Source: JAZGDL01 sp036477795
Lineage (GTDB): Bacteria > Planctomycetota > Phycisphaerae > UBA1845
NCBI GenBank assembly: GCA_036477795.1
Contig: JAZGDL010000303.1
Location: 1-22,112 of the forward strand
Reading direction: 5' to 3'
Length of the DNA: 22,112 bases
Shown here: in pieces, positions 8,199 to 14,836 of the stretch
Position numbering within the stretch: position 1 is the first letter of the stretch
How the letters are laid out: each line of letters opens with the position of its first letter
The notes under the pieces: generated by a model
Database searches by the model: none
Seen by the model: the letters and a program-made list of their open reading frames with translations, nothing else
Told to the model about the DNA's origin: nothing
Translations under genes and position numbers: made by a program

Positions 8199-9377
8199 TC
8201 ATTGGGACACGCGCCCCCCATCCGCATGCTCACTCAGATGCAGTTCACTGTATAACTCACTGATGATCGAGTCGGCGAACAGGCGGCCGCGGAGGGTCAG
8301 GGAAAGCACCTCCCCGCAAAGCCGTAGCATTTCCATGTGCCGGTATTTCGCGAGGCTGGATTGCAACACCTGGGCGACGTCTATCCCGCTCCGCTGAGCC
8401 ACTTGCCCCAGATCCACGCCTTCATTCAATCGTAGCTGAAGCATGAGCATTTCGCCGGCCAACAAAGCCCCGGTGACGACCTCGGATTCCGTGACCGCGT
8501 CACCCGCTTCCTTGATTCCGCGCACGTACGCGGCGATATCGGCGACATTCTTGTAGCGCACGTCATCGACCAGGCCGCACGCCGATGGTCCGATGCCGAT
8601 GTATGGCTCTCTTCGCCAGTAGATCATATTGTGCAAACACCGCTCGCCGGGACGGGCGAAGTTGCTGATCTCGTACTGCTCCAGCCCCGCTTCTGCCAGG
8701 CGATCGATCGCGTATAGGTACATTTCCGCTTCCAGGGCCTCGTCGCAGGGCGTGATCTTCCCGGCGGTGTACTGTGCGGTCAGGCGGGTTCCGGGCTCGT
8801 AGGTCAGGCCGTAGCAGGAAATGTGATCCACGCCCAGGCTGATGGTCCGCTCCAGCGATTCGGACCAACTGGCCATGGTCTGCCCCCCGATGCCGAACAT
8901 GAGGTCCAGGTTTAAACGGTTGATCCCGTGGGCCCGGGCCAGCTCGACGCCGGGTTTGATGTCATCGGGCGAATGGAGCCGTTCCAGAGCTGCCAACTCA
9001 GCCGCGTGCCAGGATTGCGCTCCCATGGAGAGGCGATCGACGCCGGCGCTGGTGAGAACGGCTAATCGCGCATCATTGAGCGTGGCAGGGTTGGCCTCGA
9101 CCGTGAACTCCGCGACTCGATGGTCCGAAAGGACTTCACCCAAGGCCTCGAAGAGATGAATCATTTCGGCCAGCGGTAGGACCGTCGGTGTCCCTCCGCC
9201 GACGAAAACGGTTCGGATGTTTGCACTCGCGGCCTCGGCGCGACGCTGGAGCTCGGCCACCAGGCATCCGACCAGAGGCGCAGGATCACGATTCCGTAGC
9301 GCGACGGAGTAAAAATCGCAGTATCCGCACTTGGTCTCGCAGAAGGGAACGTGTACGTATAGCCCGTAGTCGCTCAT
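8199..9377 (-). CDS. hemW: HemW-like radical SAM protein (coproporphyrinogen oxidase-like)
   Basis: This is a cytoplasmic radical SAM protein of the HemN/HemW family. HemW members bind heme and are implicated in heme delivery rather than in oxidative decarboxylation of coproporphyrinogen III. The N-terminus reads YVHVPFCETKCGYC, giving the CX3CX2C cluster (Cys13, 17, 20 from the ATG). FVGGGTPT and SCYGLTYEPGT follow, as does HNMIYWRREPYIGIGPSACG, all typical of the HemW branch. About 392 residues is a normal length. The ATG at 9375-9377 is preferred over a GTG at 9384-9386 because the family starts just before YVHVPF. Its upstream region is made of repeat D copy 1 and shows only a weak GAG ribosome site. 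It is divergent from the FHA gene. Confidence 0.93.
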   Translation of the reverse strand: MSDYGLYVHVPFCETKCGYCDFYSVALRNRDPAPLVGCLVAELQRRAEAASANIRTVFVGGGTPTVLPLAEMIHLFEALGEVLSDHRVAEFTVEANPATLNDARLAVLTSAGVDRLSMGAQSWHAAELAALERLHSPDDIKPGVELARAHGINRLNLDLMFGIGGQTMASWSESLERTISLGVDHISCYGLTYEPGTRLTAQYTAGKITPCDEALEAEMYLYAIDRLAEAGLEQYEISNFARPGERCLHNMIYWRREPYIGIGPSACGLVDDVRYKNVADIAAYVRGIKEAGDAVTESEVVTGALLAGEMLMLQLRLNEGVDLGQVAQRSGIDVAQVLQSSLAKYRHMEMLRLCGEVLSLTLRGRLFADSIISELYSELHLSEHADGGRVSQ

Positions 9378-9380
9378 CGC

Positions 9381-9468
9381 AGCCACATCTCGAAAATGGA
9401 AGCTGGTTTTCCAGGCCTAATCCGTGTTTCCGGCTCCAATCTACCATCCTGGGACGACTTTCGACAGG
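9381..9468. repeat. Direct repeat D, copy 1 (88 bp)
   Basis: It matches 9573-9660 in 86 of 88 positions by eye, in the same orientation. It starts four bases upstream of the hemW ATG and therefore forms the hemW leader. Confidence 0.92.
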
Positions 9469-9470
9469 CG

Positions 9471-9571
9471 GGTGGCCCATGTCCTCTGGACATGGGGGAC
9501 GCGATGATATACGCTCAGGTGAACGGTCCGACGATCATCGGCTCCCCCACCTCCAAAGGAGGTGGGCCACC
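9471..9571. repeat. Paired hairpins between the two D repeats
   Basis: A hairpin with 9-bp arms at 9476-9496 (cccatgtcc/ggacatggg) and another at 9546-9566 (cccacctcc/ggaggtggg) are enclosed by inverted ends ggtggccca (9471-9479) and tgggccacc (9563-9571). The whole segment could form a cruciform. Confidence 0.85.
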
Positions 9572-9572
9572 C

Positions 9573-9660
9573 AGCCACATCTCGAAACTGGAAGCTGGTT
9601 TTCCAGGCCTAATCCGTGTTTCCGGCCCCAATCTACCATCCTGGGACGACTTTCGACAGG
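9573..9660. repeat. Direct repeat D, copy 2 (88 bp)
   Basis: Second copy of the 88-bp direct repeat. Its last bases (tcgacagg) supply the likely -35 box of the FHA gene promoter. Confidence 0.92.
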
Positions 9661-9680
9661 GCATCCGGATCTGTTACAAT
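9653..9680 (+). promoter_or_regulatory. Putative sigma-70 promoter for the FHA gene pair
   Basis: TCGACA (9653-9658) and TACAAT (9675-9680) are separated by 16 bases, with five of six consensus matches in each box. It lies about 110 bases upstream of the FHA start codon, and the -35 lies within repeat D copy 2. Confidence 0.5.
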
Positions 9681-9792
9681 TGAATGACCGCCGGTGAGCC
9701 GGTAAAATAACCGTCGGTTGGGCCAGGCGTGTCTTTCGGTTGACTGGTATGCTGAGCGGCGTTGACGGCTTGAGTACCTGAGGGCTATTGGC

Positions 9793-10293
9793 ATGGATAT
9801 CAAACTGGTCATGTTTCGAGAGTCCGGTGATCGGCGCGATTTCCCGCTGCGATCCGGCGCCATCACTATCGGCCGGAAAGATGACTGCGACATTCGCATC
9901 CCGCTGCCGGAGGTCTCCCGGCATCATGCCCAGTTGACGGTGACTGATGGGAGCGTGCTGCTCCAGGATCTGGGCAGTGCCAACGGCACGTTTGTGAACA
10001 ACAAGCGCGTCAAGCGGCAGCCGCTGGAAGCGGGCGATCACGTGGTTGTAGGGCCGGTGGTGTTTACCTTGCAGATCGACGGTAAGCCCGAAAACATCCG
10101 CGCGGTGAAGACCAAGCTCCGGCCGCTCTCCGCGGTCAGCCCGGCGTCGGCGGAGAAGAAGGAAGCCGCAGCTTCGGATCACGTGTACGAACGGTCGGAA
10201 GAGGTGGACCCGATCAGTGCGCTCGAAGCGCTGGCCTCCAGCGCGGATCAGACCGCCATAGATCCATTTGAGGATGATGATCAAGTCATCTGA
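9793..10293 (+). CDS. FHA-domain protein
   Basis: This small cytoplasmic protein of 166 residues has an N-terminal forkhead-associated domain, a phosphothreonine-peptide binding module. The FHA signature is clear: ITIGRKDDCDIRIP (about residues 24-37), VSRHHAQL (about 40-47), and LGSANGTFVNNKRV (about 60-73). The GR, SRHH and NGTFVN residues that contact the phosphopeptide are all present. The C-terminal third (about 105-166) is charged, Ala/Ser-rich and probably disordered. The ATG is preceded by GAGGG about ten bases upstream. Its stop overlaps the start of the next gene, suggesting coupled translation with the membrane protein. No Ser/Thr kinase lies in the window, so the phospho-partner is unknown. 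Confidence 0.9.
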   Translation: MDIKLVMFRESGDRRDFPLRSGAITIGRKDDCDIRIPLPEVSRHHAQLTVTDGSVLLQDLGSANGTFVNNKRVKRQPLEAGDHVVVGPVVFTLQIDGKPENIRAVKTKLRPLSAVSPASAEKKEAAASDHVYERSEEVDPISALEALASSADQTAIDPFEDDDQVI

Positions 10294-10768
10294 CCAGGAT
10301 CGATCGCGGAGGGTTCGTCTGCGTCTTGGAAGAAGTCTCTGGCCGCTCCTGGTTGCGGCGCTCGTGCTTTGCGCCGCGGTGGTCTGGCACCGCGACGCCA
10401 CCCATGTTGAAAAGGCTTGTGCCCGCGTCGAGTCTTACCTGGAGCCGCTCCGCCGTTATATGACAGCCCATGGTACGCTTCCCCTGCACTATCCAATCTA
10501 CCGAGACCTGAGCGCCACCGCGAAGACCTCGAAATTCACCTATTTCGATGAAGATACCATCCGATGGGCCCGCCGGGCGGATGGCCCTGCCCTGATCGGC
10601 TATGGCACGGCGAAGGGCTTGATCGTCAGGTCCAACGGCCGTGCCACGGTTTTCCATGACAGCGGCAAGGTGTACGTGGAATGGCTGGCCCATCACGAGA
10701 TCCATCCGCGCGTCGAGGAACAGAAACGCTTGGCCGAGGCCGCCGCCGACCGCGATGCCGGGTCTTAA
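10274..10768 (+). CDS. Single-span membrane protein coupled to the FHA gene
   Basis: I do not recognise the family. The protein of about 164 residues has a basic N-terminus (SSDQDRSRRVRLRLGR) and one hydrophobic helix (LWPLLVAALVLCAAVVW). A roughly 120-residue domain follows that should face the periplasm by the positive-inside rule. That domain begins with a helix (VEKACARVESYLEPLRRYM), then TAHGTLP, a pattern loosely like pilin-type proteins, though no prepilin cleavage site is seen. It ends in a charged Ala-rich tail. The start is ATGATG at 10274 or 10277, right after GAGG, and overlaps the FHA coding end by about 20 bases. The pair is probably one functional unit, with the FHA protein acting at the membrane (inference). 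Confidence 0.75.
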   Translation: MMIKSSDQDRSRRVRLRLGRSLWPLLVAALVLCAAVVWHRDATHVEKACARVESYLEPLRRYMTAHGTLPLHYPIYRDLSATAKTSKFTYFDEDTIRWARRADGPALIGYGTAKGLIVRSNGRATVFHDSGKVYVEWLAHHEIHPRVEEQKRLAEAAADRDAGS

Positions 10769-10815
10769 ATGACCGCACGGGCAACACCGATCACACGCTG
10801 GACCGATCACACGCT

Positions 10816-10905
10816 GGACCGAGAATCCCTTCTCGGTCCCCCCTCCCGGGGGGCCATGGGAAGGGATTCCCGCAGCAGATGGGTGCGAGAAAGGATTCTC
10901 GCACC
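10816..10905 (-). repeat. Three-hairpin element A, copy A1
   Basis: There are three consecutive hairpins: 10816-10839 (arm ggaccgagaa), 10858-10871 (arm gggaa), and 10882-10905 (arm ggtgcgagaa). Its reverse complement matches the copy at 17510-17599 in hairpin order, spacing and most bases. It lies in the 10769-11221 gap, which contains no gene. Confidence 0.9.
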
Positions 10906-10915
10906 AGCACTGTTG

Positions 10916-10952
10916 CCAGACGCCGCGCTGGCGCTGGGGGCTCGGATAAGCA
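10916..10952 (-). repeat. 'PSPQRQRG' dispersed repeat, inverted relative of 6207
   Basis: The reverse complement carries gcttatccgagcccc and about 20 further bases nearly identical to 6207-6241. It sits ten bases from element A1. Confidence 0.65.
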
Positions 10953-11072
10953 CTGCATACTCGCGCACGGCGATTATAGCGTCTACAACGTCCCAACGAT
11001 GTCTACAAGGTCTCAACAAGACGAGTGGCGGTTTCAATCCCGCTTGGGGCGGGAATTCGCCCTTCTTGCCGG

Positions 11073-11100
11073 TTGCATCGTGCCGCCGCCCCGCTACAAT
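11073..11100 (+). promoter_or_regulatory. Sigma-70 promoter of the rpmI-rplT-rsmA operon
   Basis: TTGCAT (11073-11078) and TACAAT (11095-11100) are separated by 16 bases. Transcription would start near 11107, leaving a leader of about 115 bases before rpmI. Confidence 0.65.
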
Positions 11101-11101
11101 G

Positions 11102-11204
11102 CATCTGGAAAACTGGAAACCAGACGCGAGAGAGATGGTCGCCGAGGCTTTTGCTGGTTTGTCGGTCAGGGATTTAGCCGGATGCGGCCTTTAGTTTCCA
11201 GATG
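11102..11204 (+). promoter_or_regulatory. Structured leader upstream of rpmI, possible L20 autoregulation site
   Basis: Bases 11102-11114 (catctggaaaact) can pair with 11193-11204 (agtttccagatg) with one bulged A. The overlapping ctggaaac at 11113-11120 can instead pair with gtttccag at 11194-11201. Such long-range pairing just before rpmI fits the known feedback control of rpmI-rplT operons by ribosomal protein L20, but similarity to a defined leader class is not established here. Confidence 0.4.
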
Positions 11205-11221
11205 TGGGAGCAACGTGGAAT

Positions 11222-11416
11222 ATGCCCAAGGGTAAAACGCATAAAGGCATCGCCAAACGCTTTAGGGTCACAGCGAAAGGCAAGGTCCGTTACAGGAAGT
11301 CCTTCTCCGGGCATCTGATGAGCGGCAAGTCCGGCAATCGTCGCCGGAACCTCCGCCGCCCCGCCTTCGTGGAAAGCGCAGCCGCGGCCAAAATCAAGGA
11401 GGCGCTGGGCGAGTAG
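11222..11416 (+). CDS. rpmI: 50S ribosomal protein L35
   Basis: This is a 64-residue large-subunit ribosomal protein. It begins MPKGKTHKGIAKRFRVTAKG, with the KTHKG..KRF pattern and basic core of L35, and the conserved SGHL segment near residue 35. The ATG at 11222 fits the family start; a GTG-type extension six codons upstream is not supported. GGGAG lies about 11 bases ahead. rplT follows after 25 bases, the usual order. The infC gene that commonly precedes rpmI is absent, and the operon instead has its own promoter and leader. Confidence 0.96.
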   Translation: MPKGKTHKGIAKRFRVTAKGKVRYRKSFSGHLMSGKSGNRRRNLRRPAFVESAAAAKIKEALGE

Positions 11417-11441
11417 CAAGCTCGAGCGGCGCAGTTGAACC

Positions 11442-11810
11442 ATGTCCAGAGCCAGAGCCGGCGCTGCAAGACACCGCAAGAAAGTTAGAATCCTTAAGGC
11501 CGCCAAAGGCTACCGCGGAGGGCGGAGCAAGCTCTACCGCACCGCCAAGGAAGCCATCACCCGTGCCGGCGCCTTCGCCTACCGTGACCGCAGGGCGCGC
11601 AAGCGGGACTTCAGACAGTTGTGGGTCACACGGCTCAGCGCCGCCTGCCGCCAGCGCGACATTCCCTACAGCCGTTTCATCTGCGGGATCAAAGCTGCCT
11701 CGATCAGTGTCAACCGCAAGATGCTGAGCGAAATCGCCATCAACGACCCCGCGGCTTTTGACGTGATTGTCGTAATCGCCAAGGCCAATCAACCCCGACA
11801 AGCGGCCTAG
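11442..11810 (+). CDS. rplT: 50S ribosomal protein L20
   Basis: This is a 122-residue large-subunit protein needed early in 50S assembly and known in several bacteria to repress its own operon. The start MSRARAGAARHRKKVRILKA shows the long basic N-terminal arm, then the AKGYRGGRSKLYRTAKEA and YRDRRARKRDFRQLWVTRL segments that define L20. The length is normal. Its stop codon TAG (11808-11810) shares its G with the GTG start of rsmA, so translation of the two is probably coupled. Confidence 0.97.
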   Translation: MSRARAGAARHRKKVRILKAAKGYRGGRSKLYRTAKEAITRAGAFAYRDRRARKRDFRQLWVTRLSAACRQRDIPYSRFICGIKAASISVNRKMLSEIAINDPAAFDVIVVIAKANQPRQAA

Positions 11811-12694
11811 TGGTTCGTGAGGCGCCGGGCTTTCAAACAAAATCGGACATAGCGACCATGTTGGCGGTCGCCGGGGTCAGACCGCGGCGACGCTGGGGCC
11901 AGCATTTCCTGATCGACGGAAACCTGTTGCGGCGACTGCTGCAATCGGCGGAACCGCGGCCCGAAGACGCGGTGTTGGAAGTGGGTGCGGGCACCGGGGC
12001 CCTGACGGAACATCTGGTACGGGCGGCGGGTGCGGTTGTCGCGGTCGAGATTGATCCGGCGCTGTGTGGGATCGTCGCCGAGCGCCTGCAGGATGCGGAT
12101 AACCTGACACTTGTCCGCGGCGATGTGCTTACCTCCAAGCATCTCATCTCGCCCGTGGTCCGCGAAGCCCTCCTACGCTCCGCTGTTGAGCCGCCCGGGA
12201 GGCTGATGCTGGTAGCTAACCTTCCGTATCAAATCGCCACGCCGCTGTTGATTGATCTGCTGTTGGACGAATTCGGGTTCGCGCGGTTTTGTATCACGGT
12301 GCAGCAGGAAGTGGCCGACCGTCTGGCGGGGGCCCCGCGTACCAAGCAGTACGGTCCCGTCAGTGTTCTAGTTCAAGCGACCTGTGACGTGGCCCGGCTT
12401 GCGGCTTTGCCTCCGTCGGTATTCTGGCCGCAGCCCAAAGTCGCGTCGGCCATGCTCAGGATAGACGTAGCGCGGAATCCCTTTGAGACCCGGGAGCGGC
12501 TGAACCGATTCAGTGCGTTGTTGCGTGGTTCGTTCGCCCATCGTCGTAAGACGCTGAGATACAACCTTCAACGCGCCCTTGATGAGGACCGGTGCCGCAT
12601 TCTGGAGGAAACGTATGATCTGAGCCGGCGCCCCGAAGCCCTGGGGGTGGACGAATGGGTAGCCCTGGGGCGGCACGTCGAGACGCTACAGTGA
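11810..12694 (+). CDS. rsmA: 16S rRNA (adenine1518-N6/adenine1519-N6)-dimethyltransferase
   Basis: RsmA/KsgA uses SAM to dimethylate two adjacent adenines in helix 45 of 16S rRNA during late 30S maturation. The protein shows RWGQHFLID (about residues 28-36), the SAM motif VLEVGAGTGALT (about 55-66), the acidic motif VEID, and the catalytic NLPY at 137-140. The C-terminal domain has FWPQPKVASAMLRI and FAHRRKTLRYNL, typical of the family. The GTG at 11810 overlaps the rplT stop by one base and gives 294 residues. An internal ATG at 11858 would give 278 and still precede the conserved region. Placement behind rplT is unusual but fits a ribosome-biogenesis operon. Confidence 0.95.
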   Translation: MVREAPGFQTKSDIATMLAVAGVRPRRRWGQHFLIDGNLLRRLLQSAEPRPEDAVLEVGAGTGALTEHLVRAAGAVVAVEIDPALCGIVAERLQDADNLTLVRGDVLTSKHLISPVVREALLRSAVEPPGRLMLVANLPYQIATPLLIDLLLDEFGFARFCITVQQEVADRLAGAPRTKQYGPVSVLVQATCDVARLAALPPSVFWPQPKVASAMLRIDVARNPFETRERLNRFSALLRGSFAHRRKTLRYNLQRALDEDRCRILEETYDLSRRPEALGVDEWVALGRHVETLQ

Positions 12695-12722
12695 ACGCGC
12701 CGGCCCGCGACCGGCGCAGGAT

Positions 12723-12790
12723 CTGTAGCGCCACCCCTTGTGGGTGGCGCATTCACCAGCCAGCGCCACCCACAAGGGGTGGCGCTACAG
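12723..12790. repeat. Perfect inverted repeat G with 28-bp arms
   Basis: Arms 12723-12750 and 12763-12790 are perfect reverse complements around a 12-base loop. Each arm is itself partly palindromic (ccaccccttgtgggtgg). It lies between the convergent rsmA and small lipoprotein genes. It could act as a bidirectional stop signal but has no T-tract. Confidence 0.93.
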
Positions 12791-12841
12791 CGGTTGTCCT
12801 CCACTCGTGTGCCAAGCAGCGCGGTGGATGGCCGACGGATG

Positions 12842-13003
12842 TTACTCCACGACCTCTGTGCCGGGCGAAACCATGCGCACCGGATCCTCCTCGTGCGTGG
12901 TAATCGTCTTGGTGGTTCTGACATCGTCGGCACAACCGGCTATGGCCAGTCCCGACGCGACAAAAAGGAAAGCCCCAAGTAGCACTAAGGCCGTCTTGCG
13001 CAT
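12842..13003 (-). CDS. Small lipoprotein, 53 residues
   Basis: This short gene is easily overlooked. The ATG at 13001-13003 is preceded by GTGAGGAT at good spacing, and TAA lies at 12842-12844. The product begins MRKTALVLLGAFLFVASGLA, a classic lipoprotein signal peptide, followed by IAGC, a valid lipobox with Cys24 as the lipidated residue. The mature part is only 30 residues and ends in THEEDPVRMVSPGTEVVE. It is polar with no membrane segment. It lies 257 bases downstream of the LPP20-like gene on the same strand. Function is unknown. Similar short planctomycete lipoproteins ending in a V-S-P-G motif seem familiar to me, but that needs a search. Confidence 0.78.
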   Translation of the reverse strand: MRKTALVLLGAFLFVASGLAIAGCADDVRTTKTITTHEEDPVRMVSPGTEVVE

Positions 13004-13102
13004 GATAGTTTATCCTCACCAGGCAACGGTGCGTTCCCCGCCATCAGGGGCGACGCATCAACTATTGTGGTGTCTCACGCAGAGGGCATATTATCCGAGA
13101 CC

Positions 13103-13157
13103 CGACCGTAAGGGAGGGCAAACGCTACGCCCCGACGGAACCGCTCCCTCACGGTCG
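13103..13157. repeat. Inverted repeat I ('SRDREGA' repeat)
   Basis: Arms 13103-13116 (cgaccgtaagggag) and 13144-13157 (ctccctcacggtcg) pair with one mismatch. The right arm belongs to a sequence that reads SRDREGAVP on the minus strand, a short repeat I associate with planctomycetes. The gap 13004-13260 holds no other feature that I can see. Confidence 0.75.
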
Positions 13158-13260
13158 CGGCTCGGTTCGCGAAGAATGCGCCAACTCCGAGACACTACAC
13201 TATCTTTGACCCTACAGTAACACGGCCCGGAACGCCAAGGGCCGCGGAACACTACGGCCT

Positions 13261-14568
13261 TCAACGGCGCGTTTCGATGGCCTGTTGGGCATGGATGACC
13301 CGCCAGACGTCGGGGCCGCCGATCGAGACCGTGACGGTGGCAAACTGGTCGTCTACATCCTGCCTTTCGATGACCGAGCCGGCGATGACTGATTGCAACT
13401 GCGTGCGGATTTCGTCGCGCTGCGTGACAAAGTCTCGCACATACGTTGCCGAACTCAACTCCAACCCGTGGACCTGCTCGATCAGCTTGCGGCGGGCGTC
13501 GGCGATGGCCGCCCGGATGGCCTTCAATTTGCCCTGCGGCGTGTCGATCTGCGGGTCGGTGCCCTGGCCGGTGACCGTAATCCTGCGCTCCAGCCAATCG
13601 GGTGTCACGACGCTGGGATTTGACGTGACCGCCCGGCGGTATCTTTCTCCGGGAACTCCCGAGCCGGTCGCTTCAAAGGTCTTGCGCTTTATTCGCTCCG
13701 AAATCTTCTCGATGTCGGTTCCGGTGACCCGGTCACCCTGGTAGTGGCGGGTGTGCAACTCCTTGATGGTGCGCAGGACCTGCTCGGTGGGCACCGCCAT
13801 GGTCACTTCCACGATGAGCTCATCGTCGTGATAGTATCGGTTGACCTCTTCCGCCCCGATGACCAGGCCTTGGGCCTTGGTGCGAATGGTATCGTTTTCA
13901 GTGACGAACTCGCGAACCAGCGTCTGCGAATTGATCCGCACCCCGTTGATGCGCTCCAGCAGCTTGCGCTGGGCGTCGCGCCGGGCGGCCTGGGCGGCCA
14001 TCAGCCTGCCCTGCGGTGAAACGGATTGCCAGATGGACGGAAACGAGCTGCGCGATTGGACGCCGACGGGCGGCGGCAGGGCGGAAAGCACACCTTGAGG
14101 CAGCTCGGGCGGCAACTCGACGCGAGGGGCTCCCGAGCCGGTGACTTTGATGATCCGTTTAGTCATCCTTTTCTCGATACTGCTGAAGTCGGTTCCGACG
14201 ACGCGCCCGCCGACGTAATGACGGGTGTGCAACTCCTTCAGTCGCTCGACCACTTTGGCCACCGTGACCTCCGCGTCGACCTGGCACATGCCGTCGTCAA
14301 AGTAGGTGGGACGGCCCAGGCGCACGCCTTTGATCAACTCATCAAGACCCGACTCGATGACGTCGCTTTCGGTGACAAAATCACGCACATAGGTTTCTGA
14401 GTTGATCTGGATGCCCTTGATGGTTTCCGCGATCTTGCGATAGGCGTCGGCTTCCGCCGCGCGCCGGGCAAGCAGCTTTTCGCGCTCATCGTTCTGGGCG
14501 ACGGCAATCGTCGATGCCGCGCAGACAATCAAAACGCTACATGCCAGCAATCTTCGCTGGAACATCAT
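13261..14568 (-). CDS. Exported protein with three LPP20-like repeats
   Basis: The protein has 435 residues. The signal peptide is MMFQRRLLACSVLIVCAASTIAVAQ, cleaved after AVA or AQ; no lipobox Cys follows. Three related units come next, each with an Ala/Arg-rich helix (A-xx-DA-x-RKL), then G-hydrophobic-x-hydrophobic-N/S-S-x-T-x-VR-D/E-FVT. Units 1 and 2 also share KELHTRHY, GTD and TGSG; the third (about 355-435) is shorter. This helix-strand pattern matches the LPP20/FlgP-like fold, whose members are envelope proteins. Tandem tripling is unusual. ATGATG at the start follows GAGGAGGATCACTG, a strong ribosome site. The CsgG-like gene lies upstream on the same strand, separated by 268 bases of repeats. 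Confidence 0.8.
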   Translation of the reverse strand: MMFQRRLLACSVLIVCAASTIAVAQNDEREKLLARRAAEADAYRKIAETIKGIQINSETYVRDFVTESDVIESGLDELIKGVRLGRPTYFDDGMCQVDAEVTVAKVVERLKELHTRHYVGGRVVGTDFSSIEKRMTKRIIKVTGSGAPRVELPPELPQGVLSALPPPVGVQSRSSFPSIWQSVSPQGRLMAAQAARRDAQRKLLERINGVRINSQTLVREFVTENDTIRTKAQGLVIGAEEVNRYYHDDELIVEVTMAVPTEQVLRTIKELHTRHYQGDRVTGTDIEKISERIKRKTFEATGSGVPGERYRRAVTSNPSVVTPDWLERRITVTGQGTDPQIDTPQGKLKAIRAAIADARRKLIEQVHGLELSSATYVRDFVTQRDEIRTQLQSVIAGSVIERQDVDDQFATVTVSIGGPDVWRVIHAQQAIETRR

Positions 14569-14654
14569 CAGTGATCCTCCTCGGATAAGACGTTAGGCGC
14601 CCGCAGGTGCTCTAAGTGGGACACATACTTCGTGGCAAGGTTAGTAGCCACCCA

Positions 14655-14696
14655 CCAATCTCGCGTTCGTGGTCCGCAAGGCGGACCCACGCGTCT
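14655..14696. repeat. Half copy of repeat B
   Basis: Bases such as ccaatctcgcgttcgtggtc and ggcggaccca resemble the right half of 7683-7730. It directly abuts the tandem A hairpins. Confidence 0.65.
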
Positions 14697-14703
14697 AATC
14701 GCT

Positions 14704-14799
14704 GGTGCGAGAATCCCTTCTCGCATCGAGACTCGCTGGTGCGAGAATCCTTTCTCGCACCGTACCGACGTCGCTGGTGCGAGAATCCTTTCTCGCACC
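14704..14799. repeat. Tandem A hairpins, locus A3
   Basis: Three 24-bp palindromes (14704-14727, 14738-14761, 14776-14799) share arm ggtgcgagaa. Each is preceded by gct, and the spacers are 10 and 14 bases. The last two are perfect; the first has an altered end. They fill the gap between the CsgG-like and LPP20-like genes. Confidence 0.92.
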
Positions 14800-14836
14800 A
14801 CGCCAAAACGGTTTCGATACCGGTTCCCGAACTCCC

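Noticed and set aside
9535..10401. 288-codon minus-strand frame
   Set aside because: It crosses repeat D and lies opposite the FHA gene with its intact motif set.
10769..11221. Remnant of infC upstream of rpmI
   Set aside because: No frame shows IF-3 sequence. The stretch consists of repeats, promoter and leader.
12568..13019. Several overlapping frames around the 28-bp inverted repeat
   Set aside because: Only the 53-residue lipoprotein frame has a signal peptide, lipobox and ribosome site. The others are repeat or shadow frames.
14704..14799. CRISPR-like array of three 24-bp palindromic repeats
   Set aside because: Spacers are only 10 and 14 bases, the same repeat occurs singly elsewhere, and no cas gene is present.
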